Shown here piece after piece: positions 1-10,794 of a DNA stretch of 64,000 nucleotides. The DNA lies in assembly GCA_001599975.1 (NCBI GenBank), contig BCIO01000002.1, positions 434,001 to 498,000 on the forward strand, written 5' to 3'. Numbering within the stretch: position 1 is the stretch's first letter; each line of letters opens with the position of its first letter. The DNA is from Cystobasidiopsis lactophilus (lineage: Eukaryota; Basidiomycota; Agaricostilbomycetes; Agaricostilbales; Chionosphaeraceae). The notes beneath the pieces were generated by a model. The model was not told where the DNA came from and did not search any database. It worked only from the letters and a program-made list of their open reading frames with translations. Both the position numbers and the translations under genes were made by a program.

Positions 1-2
1 GC

Positions 3-173
3 CGGACTAATGTCATCCGTACAGGAAGTGGCTGCGCTCGCCACCCACCATCCTCCAGGGGCTTCTACTCTTCGAGATGGACCAGGGACTACGACTTTGA
101 CGACCACGATTACTACGACGACGACGGCTTCGGCTCTGACAGCTTTTCCGATGAGGACGGAGACTGGGAATAG
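3..173 (+). CDS. C-terminal end of an acidic protein (partial)
   Basis: The third frame is open from the left window edge to a TAG at 171-173. Its last 30 or so residues are dominated by Asp, Tyr, Gly and Ser (for example DYDFDDHDYYDDDGFGSDSF), a typical acidic C-terminal tail. Nothing recognisable precedes it within the window, so the product cannot be named. It converges on the mannosyltransferase gene, whose stop lies only about 50 bp away. The open frame with a strongly biased composition, and the tight convergent spacing, favour a real gene end over chance, but this could still be a fortuitous frame. Confidence 0.5.
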   Translation, partial: RTNVIRTGSGCARHPPSSRGFYSSRWTRDYDFDDHDYYDDDGFGSDSFSDEDGDWE

Positions 174-221
174 GCCTCCAGCTGCTCTAGCTTACGGAGG
201 CCTTCGAGTCCACTTTAGAAT

Positions 222-2255
222 TCAATTTGTAACAGTACGGAGCCCCTGAGTAATCAACAGCTTGTTTAGGCAGTTGCGAGCACTCTCGTATTGAGTGAAG
301 CTGGAGCCAGGATCGCACCGACACCGGCGCTCGATAGCATCTTTTGGGCAATTCTCTGGTACATCCGTCAGCTAAGCCGAAATGGCAGATGGAAGGGGCT
401 TGCTCATCGAATCGTCTGGAAGCGTTCCCTCGATCAGCAGGGCACTTGTTTCGTGAGTCAGCCCGCTCACGTTGGTAGGCTATGTCGTCGAACCAGTGTA
501 CTGACAACAAGTATTGAGATGAATGGCGTCATTGCGAAGGGGCGCAAGGCTTACTTTGATTCTTGTCCAGCATGAGTGACTGACGCCAAGACCATCAGGC
601 GGCCCATTGACTCCACTATAGCGAGCACTCACCGCAGCGATGGCTAGAAGGACGGGAGAAGCATCAGTATGAGTGCCACCTGGCAGTGGTTTTGGCACTC
701 ACAATGAACCGGAGCGTCCCCTGTTTCTGTGGATCAGGACTCGGAAGATCAGAGGAAGGAGATAGGCGCACCCCATCGTTCGTACTGTTCCGATGTTGCT
801 CAGATAACATCTGTGAGCTCGAGAAAGAAGCGGTCTCACGAAGAAGCCACCAGCGCGATCCAAGTGGTCAAAGTAGGCTTGGTATGCGGGAGACCGTAGC
901 CACTTCAGCGAGCCTGCCAAGGGGTGTCAGGCTTCCTTAATTTGACTTTGGCTAAGACTTACCTATCTCAAAGCTTGAAACCCTGTCAGAATCCGACGAT
1001 CAAGCAAAAAGGGGAGAAGGCCTACTTGCTCCAATAGTGGCACATGTTGTACGTCTCTCCGTCATCATCAGTCACAAAGGCTTTTGCGTTGTTCCTGTGT
1101 GCTGCTTAGCACTCGCTATATCGAGCGATGAATGAAGGATTTACTGACTTGGCAATGTGCTGAGGGTGCTTGGCGATGAAGTCTGGGCGCATGTGAGACT
1201 AGCGGGCGAGGCAAAAAGACTCGAGCAAACCTTTTGTTACCTCCCATAGCGCTGATTTCGCCAGGTCAGCCAGATTATAGACGTTCCGGAATGGAGCTCA
1301 CTCGGAAGCGTCTCAGGAAACTCAGGTAGCGTTACTGTGAGGCCGTACACCTTGTTGTGATCTTCCATATAGACAAACGGATCATAGAGGAAGTCACAGA
1401 AGAACTTGACGTGTGGCTGTCCGGAAGAAAATCAATGCGCTCCGTCCGTCGAACAAGACGAGCAGTTTGGCTAACCTCTAGTCGCCAGTACCACTCGTAC
1501 GGCGCGAGGAGAGGATGTTTAAAGAAGCCACCTGACTGATACCGGCACCTGTGGGCGATCCCTTTAGGAACAAGTCGTCAGCCAAGAGACTGTGCACTGA
1601 CATTCTCCGGTACGGTTGGCTATCGCCTACGAGGGCAGTCATTCAAGACATGAGCGCCTTGACTATTATCATGGACATACCATAAAAGTAGGTAGCAGTC
1701 TCCCGGACGTGGGCTGCCCGTGACTGGTCCTGCGGTGGACCTAAGCATCCCGTTGCTCTGCCACTTGAAAGCCTTACAATCCACTGGGGCTCTTCCCAGT
1801 CCTTCTTATCCACCTGGCCATACTGCACTTTCGCACCCGTGGCGGCTGTGGTGATAGCCCGAAACTCCTTCGAGAACGGCTCCTCGTTCAGAAAGCAATA
1901 GTCGTAGGAGTAGCGTGAGTTGAACCGGTCTTCCAACGACATCATGGCGATTAAGATGCCCTCCACTGGTGATAGGCAACTCAACGGAGGCATCTTCACA
2001 AACCAAAACATGCGTACAGTCGCTGTTCCGCGCCAGCACCACAATGCATGCCTTCGCCCGTCGCCCTGGGGCAGCTTGGCCCATAATGGCCGTCGGGTTG
2101 GGGCAGATATCGGATTTGAGAGATTGTGAAGAGATTCCAAGCGCTTCATTGTAGGACGACGAAGTGGAGGAGGCGAGGAGGTGCGCGAGGAGGAAGAAAA
2201 GCGAGAGGCCTCCGGCAGCCCAAATCAGCGGGCTGGATCGAACGCGTTCTATCAT
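222..2255 (-). CDS. Kre2/Ktr/Mnt1-family alpha-1,2-mannosyltransferase, about 12 exons
   Basis: A Golgi type II membrane glycosyltransferase (GT15) that adds alpha-1,2-mannose to N- and O-linked glycans from GDP-mannose. The chosen ATG (2253-2255) gives a short cytoplasmic tail and one hydrophobic anchor ([18 protein letters not shown]). Splicing by eye restores the family blocks in order: [101 protein letters not shown] and the Cys-rich end CRCDP. Introns are mostly 40-75 nt; the first is 1966-2017. The estimated product is about 390 residues, normal for the family. Several introns fall inside conserved motifs, which makes the reading frame hard to see without splicing. Family assignment is firm; individual exon edges are inferred. 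Confidence 0.88.
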
Positions 2256-2700
2256 TCTGCACTGCTGATCATTTGTAGAGTCGGCTCTGCAGAAGAGAAG
2301 ATTGACTTTCGTCGAAATTTCGTTGTTTGTGGACGACGAGCTCAACAGCCTCGGGGACGAGCCTTCCATGCCGGCGGAGCGAAAGTGGTTCTCCAGTCGC
2401 TCAATATTGCTTCTGAATGCTCAGGAAGCTGCTATGTGCTATCACCGGTCCACTTTCTTCGTTGCTGCTCGAGACTGTTGCTGCTTGTTATCGATCACTG
2501 CTTCCGCGATTTGCTCGATGTGCCACCATTCCATACCCAATGACCCACAGGACAATTTGGTGAAGTCAAAGTTGCCCGTTTCTTGACGCTGGCTGGGTGC
2601 GCAGCGTCCAAGTGCCTCCCAAGTTGCACAGCACGGCGGCATCGGCGGCTACTAGCTCCCCTCCCTGCTTTGCCTCAATCGACCACCAGAGCTTTTCAAA

Positions 2701-3456
2701 ATGCTTAACGAGTCTGCCTTGAGCGCTGAAGTGACGCAGAGTCTGCTGAGCGAACAAGTTCTCGATAGCGAAGGCCGAGCGGTCCAGTTTGGGACTATCA
2801 TCAAAGAGAAGAAGACCGTCATCACCGTTTTCATAAGGCACTGGTACTGCACCATTGCAAGTTGGATGTCTGAGTGGCGAGAGGAGCGCGTGCCCATGCC
2901 TTGTCACAGTGCCAGAGATACGTGGCGTCCTACAACGATCTCATCTCTCCTGCCAAATTGGAAGAACAAGACATGATGCTAGTGTTCATTGGTATCGTGA
3001 GCTTCAACCAAAGCTTCTTTGGTCAAGGATCAGGTCTCATGTCGGCCACAGAGCCCGGCTTCTGAAATTGATGCATACAAGCGCTTCACCCAATCGCCAT
3101 TCACATTCTACACTCACCCCTGGCGTTCTCTACACCACAAATTGGGAATGCGCTCTACCAATACGCTAAGTTCTCAACCTACCGCCATCAAAGTCAAGTC
3201 GGTTTTACGGGAGGCTATCCGCGGCATTTACCGAGGCTTCTTCAAGATTGGCGTGTCCTTGACCAAGGCTCCTGCCAGCCCTTCGCAGCAAGGTGGTGCA
3301 CTAGTTTGGAAGGATGGCGGTTGCACGTTCAAGTACATCATGGACGGTGTGAGTCGACGTCGCGCAGTGTGGGCCAGAAATCTCACCTTGCCCCAGAGTG
3401 GAGATTACCCTCCCATTCCTCTGGTATTGGGACAGGCTGGAGTCAATCAGGTTTAA
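2701..3456 (+). CDS. AhpC/TSA-like (PRXL2-type) peroxiredoxin-like protein, copy 1
   Basis: A thioredoxin-fold protein of the AhpC/TSA-like family found as uncharacterised redox proteins in fungi. Exons 2701-2856, 2910-2996, 3052-3348 and 3397-3456 give about 199 residues. The family core VITVFIRHWYC is followed by a CxxC (C-T-I-C) whose second Cys is the first codon of exon 2. Later blocks include FTFYTHP and GGALVWKDG. The first intron uses a GC donor (GCAAGT) at exactly the position where the neighbouring paralogue has GT. The last intron is 48 nt with no in-frame stop, so retention would stay in frame. It forms a head-to-tail tandem pair with the next gene; exons 1, 2 and 4 have identical lengths. 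The substrate is unknown. Confidence 0.85.
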
Positions 3457-3926
3457 TCGTGGGAGGTCTACTTGCGAGGGCTATATTCGGAGAGCTTCGC
3501 CTTTCAGTCTGGGCCAGTGGCCACGGCCCAGCAACTCAGCCCCCATCGCTCGTCTTTGAATGTCGTAGAACTGCTTCTGTTGAGCTTGAGAGATTCCTTT
3601 AAGCTACCATACGCGACTCTCTCGAATGAATAAGGTGATGCCGCCACCGACGTTTTGGACGTCGACAGCCTCAGTCGCGCGCCTGGCACAGCGATCATGC
3701 TCTAGTTCCTCGTTGCTTTCTCTTCACTGCTTCAAGGCTCAGCACACCTTCATTGTGCCATGGCCAAAGTTTCCTAGACCTGAATCAGTGGAGCGACAGC
3801 AAAGTCAAGCGTGACCGTGCACTGAGTCTGCCATTTCAAAATCCCCTGTGCGTCCGCGGCGCGTCCGACTGATGCTAGTGGCTTGTCTGACTTTCATCTC
3901 GAACGGCCACCTACACTCGACCTAAC

Positions 3927-4670
3927 ATGCCTGTTGAATCTGCTCTGAGCCCCGAAGTGGCGCAAAGTCTGGTCGACGAAGAGATCTTCGACAGCGAAGG
4001 GCAGCCAGTCAAGTTTGGCGACGTTATCAAAGAGAAGAAGACAGTCATCACCGTTTTTGTCAGACATTGGTACTGTGATATCGTGGGTTCTACCGTTCTC
4101 GCAGAATCGAGAGTCTCCATTCAGAAGGAGAACAGTGTCAGGATTATGTCTGCTCTTATAACGACCACGTCACGCCCGTCGAGTTGGAAAGCGAAGATAC
4201 CAAGTTGATCTTCATTGGTATTGTGTGTTCAAGAGTAGCCCATCCGACAGATCATGCGACTAAACGGGTTCCCAGAGTCCTGCCTCCAAAATTGCTGCCT
4301 ACAAGAAGTTCACCAAATCGCCGTTCACATTCTACACGCACCCTTCTCTTTCTCTTCACCGCAAGCTGGAGATGCCAGCGACCCTGCAAGGGCTGAAGAT
4401 CAGCGCACTCCCACGGGCATTGGTCCGCAGCGTCTACAGAGGGGTCTTCAAGATCGGCTTGCCGGTGACCGAGCCCTTAGGTAGCTCTGAACAACAAGGA
4501 GGTGCTTTGGTATGGAAAGACGGCGTTTGCACGTATAAGTACATCATGCCGCGCGTGAGTGATTTTCGGCTTGCTGCTTCTCCGATGCTTAGAGAGTCGT
4601 TCGTCGCCAGGTGGGGGAGTTTCCACCTATTCCTTTGCTTCTTGAAAGGGCTGGAGCACAGGTTGCATGA
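3927..4670 (+). CDS. AhpC/TSA-like (PRXL2-type) peroxiredoxin-like protein, copy 2
   Basis: Tandem paralogue of the preceding gene, about 193 residues. Exons 3927-4082, 4136-4222, 4276-4554 and 4611-4670 reproduce the intron positions and phases of copy 1. The CxxC is C-D-I-C, again split by intron 1, here with an ordinary GT donor. Conserved blocks are VITVFVRHWYC, FTFYTHPSLSLHRKLEM and GGALVWKDGVCTYKYIM, ending PPIPLLLERAGAQVA. It is probably a cytosolic thiol oxidoreductase: no signal peptide or membrane segment is visible. The pair diverges across the whole protein, more at the third exon, so the duplication is not very recent. Confidence 0.86.
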
Positions 4671-5056
4671 TCATTATGGGTAGCCAACCGTTTGCTCTAC
4701 GCTTACATCTGCATTGACGAGCGAAACGCCACCCTTTGTACAGCTGACAGATTAGGGGTCAAAAGTGGCTCTCTGTTCTACTTGAGATCAACAGGATGGC
4801 ATTGGTCTAGTCCAGAGTGCAGCTTTCGTCCTCGCTCATCTTCCGCGAGGGATCCTGCGGACATTGGTGGCGGCCGACTTTCGCATCGAAAAGGGTCGAA
4901 AGTGGCGCTCGTCGTCCTCTCACTGAGTCTAGCTAGAGCCAGAATGTAATATTCAGCATCAGGCATTGACCCCCGCCACTACTTTTCGTCGCCGCGTCTT
5001 GACCCCGGACAGCGAAGCTCGACAATTCGAGCTTTCTTGAGCTTGAAGGGCCCAGC
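4671..5056. other. Intergenic stretch, nothing recognised
   Basis: About 390 bp between the second peroxiredoxin-like gene and the carrier gene. It holds the 3' flank of one and the promoter of the other. I see no coding frame with family similarity, no repeat and no structured RNA. Confidence 0.4.
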
Positions 5057-7201
5057 ATGTTCGAAGAGCATACTGGTATTGGAACGGTGCACTGGCAGTC
5101 AGTCAACTCCCACGTAGAGCTAGCTGCTGCCGCTGCCTCTGACGCTATTCTCGTCGACGCAGCGAAATATGGAGCGTCACAAAGTCTGCAGCTGAAAGCG
5201 CCATATCAGGCAAGCTACCCAATCATGTCTACAGTTGAGACTCATTGAAGACGCAGTCGTTCTCATCCTATTCTATGGCGGCGTCGGTGAGCTTCAAATC
5301 CTTCCTCAAGCCGCACGTTCGCCAGCTCATCTGGAGTTTCGGCTTGCAGCTTCGCGAGTCGGTCTCATCTCTAAAGTCGGAGAGAAGAACATCTCGCATC
5401 TGGTATGTCACCTAGGTCCATGCTGGTGTCAGGGAGCCAGCAATGACAGAGGGCTGGACCAGGGCTCGACCTTCTTGCTGCCAGCGCTGCTCTTTACCGA
5501 GATGGGTCCGCAATCAACGTTGGACAATCTAAAGCACTATTGGACTCTTCCCGTTTTCTGTGGACTCTTTATGCTGATCTCCTACCTTTACGGCTGGATC
5601 GGCACCAAGCTGTTCAAGTTTCATGGTGAGCGCTGGGCCTCTTCCCGCCTTTTGGTCTTCCAGTGCTCAGTAGGGTTGACAATCAGGCTGGGTGGTGCCG
5701 GCTTGCATCTTCAACAACGCGTACGGACATCTTCTTGGCCGTTCGAAAGGGCCTTGCGCTGACTTTGCCCGGTGGCAACAGCGTCTCACTGCCGCTACTT
5801 TTGACCGTCGCACTGGCATCGACTGGTGGTCTAGATCCGCTTGTGGCCCTGACGCCGGGCGACACGATTCAGGACGCCAGTCGGCGAGCGCGCAACTACA
5901 TACTTATCAAGTAGGGATCATCTGCTGGCTCTGATTCCCTGCACTTTTCTTACTGTCGCCTACAGTGCTCTGGCTTCCAACGTTTTCCGGTCAGTTTCTT
6001 CATCGTTCCAAGCTGTGCTCGGGCTTAAATACGCGCAGATTTGCTTTTGGGCCATTCTTGCTCAGGCAGGCTCAGGCCAGCAGCCACCCGCACGAAGAGC
6101 TAGAGGAGGGCGAGGTGCCGAACGAGCGGACCGGCCTGCTGTCCAGCATCGTCGACCGCCAAGAGACCGAGTCGGAAGTGGCCAAATACGAGGGCGAATA
6201 CCCGGACAGCGTTCACCCTTACCACGTCTACCACTATCACCCTCAGCTGACCAAGGCGTGGGCGTGGGTCAAAGCCGGTGCGTCTTGTTTATCGCCGTAG
6301 CTTTCTTGGAGCTAATTAAGCGTCTGTTACGCACAGAGTTCAACCCACCTTTGATTGGCGGCATCGTGGCTATCATTTTCGGAGCTGTGCCATTCTTGCG
6401 TTGGCTCGTCTTCAGCCACAATGGACCGCTGTGCGTATTCAACCTCCTAGTATCGCTTTTGGCTGATTTCGTACGAGCCCCAATGCCCAGATATGGCAGT
6501 GTCACCCAGAGCTTGGAAAATGTGGGCCAGCTCTACACCGCCCTACAGATGTTAGCGCTGGGCGCGAAATTGGCCTCTAAGAAGTACGGAAGCTTTGTTT
6601 CGATGTTCCGATAACGCCTCACACATCTGTTCTCACAGGGGCGGCAAGGCAGACGTCGCGTCACTGGCCTACTTGTTCGCTTGGCGATTTTTGTTGATGC
6701 CTCTGATTGCCAGTAGGTGGTTTGCCTGCACCTTGAGGATTTGTATCTCATGCGAAGGTGGAACCGTGCAGCTTTCACCGTCTTCCTGTTCCGCAACTAC
6801 ACCAGCGTGCTCACCAAGCGCGATCCGCTATTTGTGAGCCTCGTTGCCAACCTGTCGTCCTTTGCTAAAGTTTCGATGCGCACCAGGATTTCGTGCTAGC
6901 ATCCTCGGCATTTGGCCCGCCAGCCATCACGCTCTCCAGCATCGCCGGTAAGGTCATTCGCACTTTGCGCAAGTGGAGCATTTTCTCACCGGAAAGGCCC
7001 ACAGAAATGGCGGGCGTGAGCGACGAAGAAGACGCCAAGATCTCTAGAGTGTTGACTCTATCCTACGTGAGTACCATCCTAATTGCCGCCACCGAGAACT
7101 CAAGCCGTCAGCGTGCGCAGATTGTGACCCCAGTTGTCTCCGTTGGCGTGTCTGTTCTCCTTGTTAGCATCCAGCATTCTTATCGTGTTATGGGCTCGTA
7201 A
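5057..7201 (+). CDS. Auxin-efflux-carrier-family (AEC) membrane transporter, intron-rich
   Basis: A multi-pass carrier of the AEC/Mem_trans family; fungal substrates are mostly unknown. Spliced pieces in order: an N-terminal hydrophobic segment VVLILFYGG, then GLISKVGEKNISHL, the family signature LLPALLFTEMGP, YLYGWIGTKLFKF, the Asn-containing FNNA near 5700, SLPLLLTVALASTGGL, NYILI, and a central acidic loop with ERTGLLSS. The C-terminal half follows: PPLIGGIVAIIFGAVPFLRW, LYTALQMLALGAKLAS, VLASSAFGPPAITLSSIA, and SY spliced to IVTPVVSVGVSVLL, with TAA at 7199-7201. The start is uncertain: the first hydrophobic exon has no in-frame ATG just upstream, so the ATG at 5057 with one or more 5' introns is a guess. 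A second, divergent AEC gene lies at 38-40.6 kb. Confidence 0.8.
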
Positions 7202-7313
7202 AACCATCATCTAAAGGCATCGCTGTCCCATTGTAACTTGCGAAACCATCAACTCAAGCTTCCGCACCGAGCGAGTCGTCAGCTCTCGCTCTTTTGCACC
7301 CAACACGCCAACA

Positions 7314-9021
7314 ATGCCCTCGCTCCTACCCCAGCTCGCGCCCGCACCAGCAGCGAGCAGCTCTAAAGGCTTGACCAGCTACTACAAGGCCAAGATCGAG
7401 GCGGCCGAGCAGCGCATCAACGTCGACACTTCGAACCTGCGCCGGCTCGAGGCGCAGCGGAATGCGCTCAACGCGAGGGTGCGCTTGCTCAAGGAGGAGC
7501 TCCAGCTGCTCCAAGAGCCCGGGTCCTACGTTGGCGAGGTCGTCAAAGTCATGGGCAAGAAAAAGGTGCGCGGCGTCGTCGTCGGCCTGGCCACGCTGGA
7601 CTTGTTGTGCTCATCTGCGTCGATGCTCGCCAGGTCCTGGTCAAGGTCCAGCCAGGTTGGTCATGTCCCACGCCTATATCTTGATGCGATTGTTCAGCCC
7701 TTGCACAGAGGGCAAATACGTCGTCGACTTTGCGCCCGACATCGAGCTCTCCTCGCTGACACCCAACCTCCGCGTCGCCCTTCGTTCTGACTCTTACCAA
7801 TTGTGCGTTTGCCAGCAGTACTTGTGTTCTTGATGCGGGAGCTGATCAGACGTGTGCTCGCACAGGCACTCCATCCTGCCCAACAAGGTGGACCCGCTGG
7901 TCTCGCTGATGATGGTCGAAAAGGTGCCCGAGTCGACGTACGACATGGTGGGCGGCTTGGACCAGCAGATCAAAGAGATCAAGGAGGTCATCGAGCTGCC
8001 CGTCCGCCACCCGGAGCTCTTCGAGGCGCTCGGCATCGCCCAGCCCAAGGGTGTCCTCCTCTACGGCCCACCAGGCACGGGCAAGACCTTGCTCGCCCGC
8101 GCCGTCGCTCACCACACCGACTGCAAGTTCATCCGCGTGTCTGGCTCCGAGCTCGTCCAAAAGTACATCGGCGAGGGCTCGAGGATGGTGCGCGAGCTGT
8201 TCGTCATGGCGCGCGAGCACGCGCCCTCCATCATCTTCATGGACGAGATCGACTCCATCGGCTCCTCCCGCGGCTCTGGCTCCGGCGACTCCGAGGTCCA
8301 GCGCACCATGCTCGAGCTCCTCAACCAGCTCGACGGGTTCGAGGGCACCCAGAACATTAAGGTCATTATGGCCACCAACCGCATCGACATCTTGGACTCG
8401 GCCTTGCTCCGACCGGGCCGCATTGACCGCAAGATCGAGTTTCCTCCTCCAGGGTGGGTTGCCGCCCGCTCGCCGTCGTTTTTGCAAGATTTAACAGGTT
8501 GTCTTGGTCACAGACCCGAAGCAAGACTGTCTATTCTTCGCATTCATTCCAGAAAGGTGAGAGTGTGCGCTAAGATCGTTGGCTTTGTTGCTCAATGCCG
8601 CGGTCCGTGATGCTCCCAGGTGAAACAACATCCTCGCTCTGCATCCTTCGAGAACTAATGCGTGGTCCTCGTCCAGATGTCATTACAACGCGGCATCGAC
8701 CTCAAGTCGCTAGCCGAAAAGATGGGGCAATGCTCGGGCGCCGAAGTTCGCGGTATCTGTACGGAAGCCGGTTCGTGCCTTTCCCCCGACCTTTAACAGC
8801 CCCAAAATGTGACGCTTAAGCTGGTACATGGATGAACAGGCATGTACGCGCTCCGAGAGCGAAGGTCACACGTCACGCAGGAGGATTTGTGAGCGCCGTC
8901 TCTTCTTTGGCTCTCGGCATCGAGGGCTCAGTCTTCTTCGTGTCTTCACAGCGAGCTGGCGGTGGCAAAGGTGCTTAAGAAGAATAGCGAGTCCACCAGC
9001 CAAGACAAGCTGTACACATAG
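7314..9021 (+). CDS. RPT6: 26S proteasome regulatory ATPase Rpt6 (PSMC5/Sug1)
   Basis: One of the six AAA+ ATPases of the proteasome base ring, which unfold ubiquitinated substrates in nucleus and cytosol. An N-terminal coiled coil (about residues 20-65) precedes the OB-like region ([20 protein letters not shown] after splicing). The AAA module has Walker A GPPGTGKT, Walker [12 protein letters not shown], the sensor ATNRID and the arginine finger region [15 protein letters not shown]-terminal exons supply [33 protein letters not shown] and [16 protein letters not shown], ending DKLYT. At least six short introns are needed; one donor is GTTGGT. Length (about 400) and the [15 protein letters not shown] block match Rpt6 rather than Rpt1-5. 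Confidence 0.96.
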
Positions 9022-9146
9022 AGAAATGAACTGGAATTCGGTTCTATGGTTTGCGCGGACGCACGGACAGGTTATCGTCTCATAAGATCGACTCCCTCTG
9101 GCCCAGTCGCCAATGTGGCTACATGAGTGAGTTACACAGCAAGTCT

Positions 9147-10364
9147 TCAACTAAAGTGGAACGCCAGCAGCCAGGCGTCCGGGCGAGGCTGCTTCTCCAC
9201 CACCACGTCTATCGCCAACCCCTTGGTCTTCCCCAACGTCGTCACGTCTGCCGCCCTGGCTTTCCATTGAACATCTTCACGGGGTTTGTAGCACCGCACC
9301 AGCACGCTCTTGAGGTCCTTGTCGCTCGCCAATTGCGACAGCCACTGCTCCACCCCGTCGAACACTTCTAGATGCCCCTGAAACCCCAGCGAAAGGTGAA
9401 CCACCGTCGAAGGAAGCTGTTGCAAGAGCTTGGGGAAGTCGTCGACGGGCTCTTCTGGCCAAGGGAACTCTTCGATGAGCAGCTCCTTTACTCGCATGGG
9501 CGCCAAATACTGGAAAAGCTCCGGCAGGTCCAACGTCTCGTTACCCTCCAGCCCAATTGACAACTTTTGAAGGGTTGGTGGCAGGCGCGCCAGCAGCTGT
9601 GGCTCGTCCAAAAAGTTAATGTCGCAAGAAACCAGCCGAGGGAGGTCCAGGTCGTCCATCAAAGACGAACAATTCTTCATGTAAAGATGCTGTAAGGAAG
9701 GAAGCGAGAGGGGCGTTGGTTGCTGTTCGGCCGCTTGGTAATTGCACTGAAGGTGGAGCGAAAGAAGGCTAGCGGAGCCATGCGGCAGAAAGATGCCTAT
9801 GAAACTGGCGAGTTCACCTCCGACCAAACAGTATTCGGACTGAGAGGCAAAGATGGTAAGGTGCTGGATACGAGCAGAGGGAAAAGACGCCGGAACAGGG
9901 CGCAGCGCGGCGTTCTCGTCCCAGTCGCTGACGCGGATGGCAAGGTGGATAGAAGGGAAGGATCCAGGTGCAAGCACATCCATGAAGGTCGATATCGCCG
10001 GCCATTCGTGCCAGATCGGTTCCCAGAGGAGCGTCAAGTTGTCGACCTTGAGTGTGTTGACGAAAGCAAAAAAAGGCTGAAGAAGTTTGAGACGTGCTGC
10101 AAGCTGCTCTTCTGATTGGATCAGAGCTTCAAAGTCTTCTGATAGCTCGTTGGTGCCCTGAAAGTTGATGATCAAGCTGGACAGGCCAGCTGCGAGAACG
10201 GCCGGCCGGAGTGCCACGCTGAGACTGGCGCATTGAGACACGAAGGCGGCTTGCGATCGACCAGGAAACTGAGAGTCAGAGAAGCGCTGGGGCAGGTCCT
10301 CGAAGGCCTCCTTGAAGATGCGGATGAGCAAGTCGAACGGCAGAGCTTGAAAGCCCGAAGCCAT
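9147..10364 (-). CDS. F-box/LRR-like protein, single exon
   Basis: A 405-residue intronless protein. The N-terminus (FQALPFDLLIRIFKEAFEDL) reads as a divergent F-box helix; about 10-15 irregular leucine-rich repeats follow (patterns such as LPSLQHLYMKNCSSL and LPPTLQKLSIGL). By family it could be a substrate receptor of an SCF ubiquitin ligase, which I infer; no substrate can be read from sequence. The ATG at 10362-10364 is the first real ATG of the frame. It belongs to an expanded family in this window, with relatives at 10.8, 30 and 63 kb. It lies tail-to-tail with Rpt6. Confidence 0.75.
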   Translation of the reverse strand: MASGFQALPFDLLIRIFKEAFEDLPQRFSDSQFPGRSQAAFVSQCASLSVALRPAVLAAGLSSLIINFQGTNELSEDFEALIQSEEQLAARLKLLQPFFAFVNTLKVDNLTLLWEPIWHEWPAISTFMDVLAPGSFPSIHLAIRVSDWDENAALRPVPASFPSARIQHLTIFASQSEYCLVGGELASFIGIFLPHGSASLLSLHLQCNYQAAEQQPTPLSLPSLQHLYMKNCSSLMDDLDLPRLVSCDINFLDEPQLLARLPPTLQKLSIGLEGNETLDLPELFQYLAPMRVKELLIEEFPWPEEPVDDFPKLLQQLPSTVVHLSLGFQGHLEVFDGVEQWLSQLASDKDLKSVLVRCYKPREDVQWKARAADVTTLGKTKGLAIDVVVEKQPRPDAWLLAFHFS

Positions 10365-10794
10365 CTTGTGCGTCACGTCGCTCTGTTCAGAGCTGTTGCA
10401 ATCAGTCAGACCTTGATTGAATACGTCATGAAAGGCTTACTGGCTGGCACAGAGTCACCTCGCTGGACGGAAAGGAGGAACGTCGGCTGGTTAGCTGGTG
10501 GCTCGCCAAAAATTCAGGGGCGAGCGGGCGAGCTGTGGGCAGACTGTGGGTTTGGGAGAGCAGGTCTGATTGATAGTATGCATCATCTTGCAGTATTGTT
10601 AAAGCTACCCCTCTTGTGGCCGCTGTGCTTCCAAAGTCGCTTTGCCACCGAGGACCCTCGCTCTTGACCGTTTGTGAGCGTCGCCCACTGGCTCGCTCCA
10701 GTACACATATGGGCCATATAAGTATGTTTTGCTTTCGGGGCTTTTGAGCGAGGTCAGATTGAAGCTGGTTGTCAGCTCACCGGCTCGATGTACT
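10365..10794. other. Intergenic stretch, nothing recognised
   Basis: About 430 bp: promoter of the F-box gene to the left and 3' flank of the F-box gene to the right. No similarity to a known gene, repeat or RNA was seen. Confidence 0.4.

Noticed and set aside
1357-1539. Short plus-strand ORF within the mannosyltransferase
   Set aside because: Lies over conserved Ktr exons on the other strand.
7846-8487. Long minus-strand frame opposite Rpt6
   Set aside because: Shadow of a high-GC coding strand; composition is His/Val/Glu-rich mirror coding, while the plus strand carries the full AAA+ motif set.
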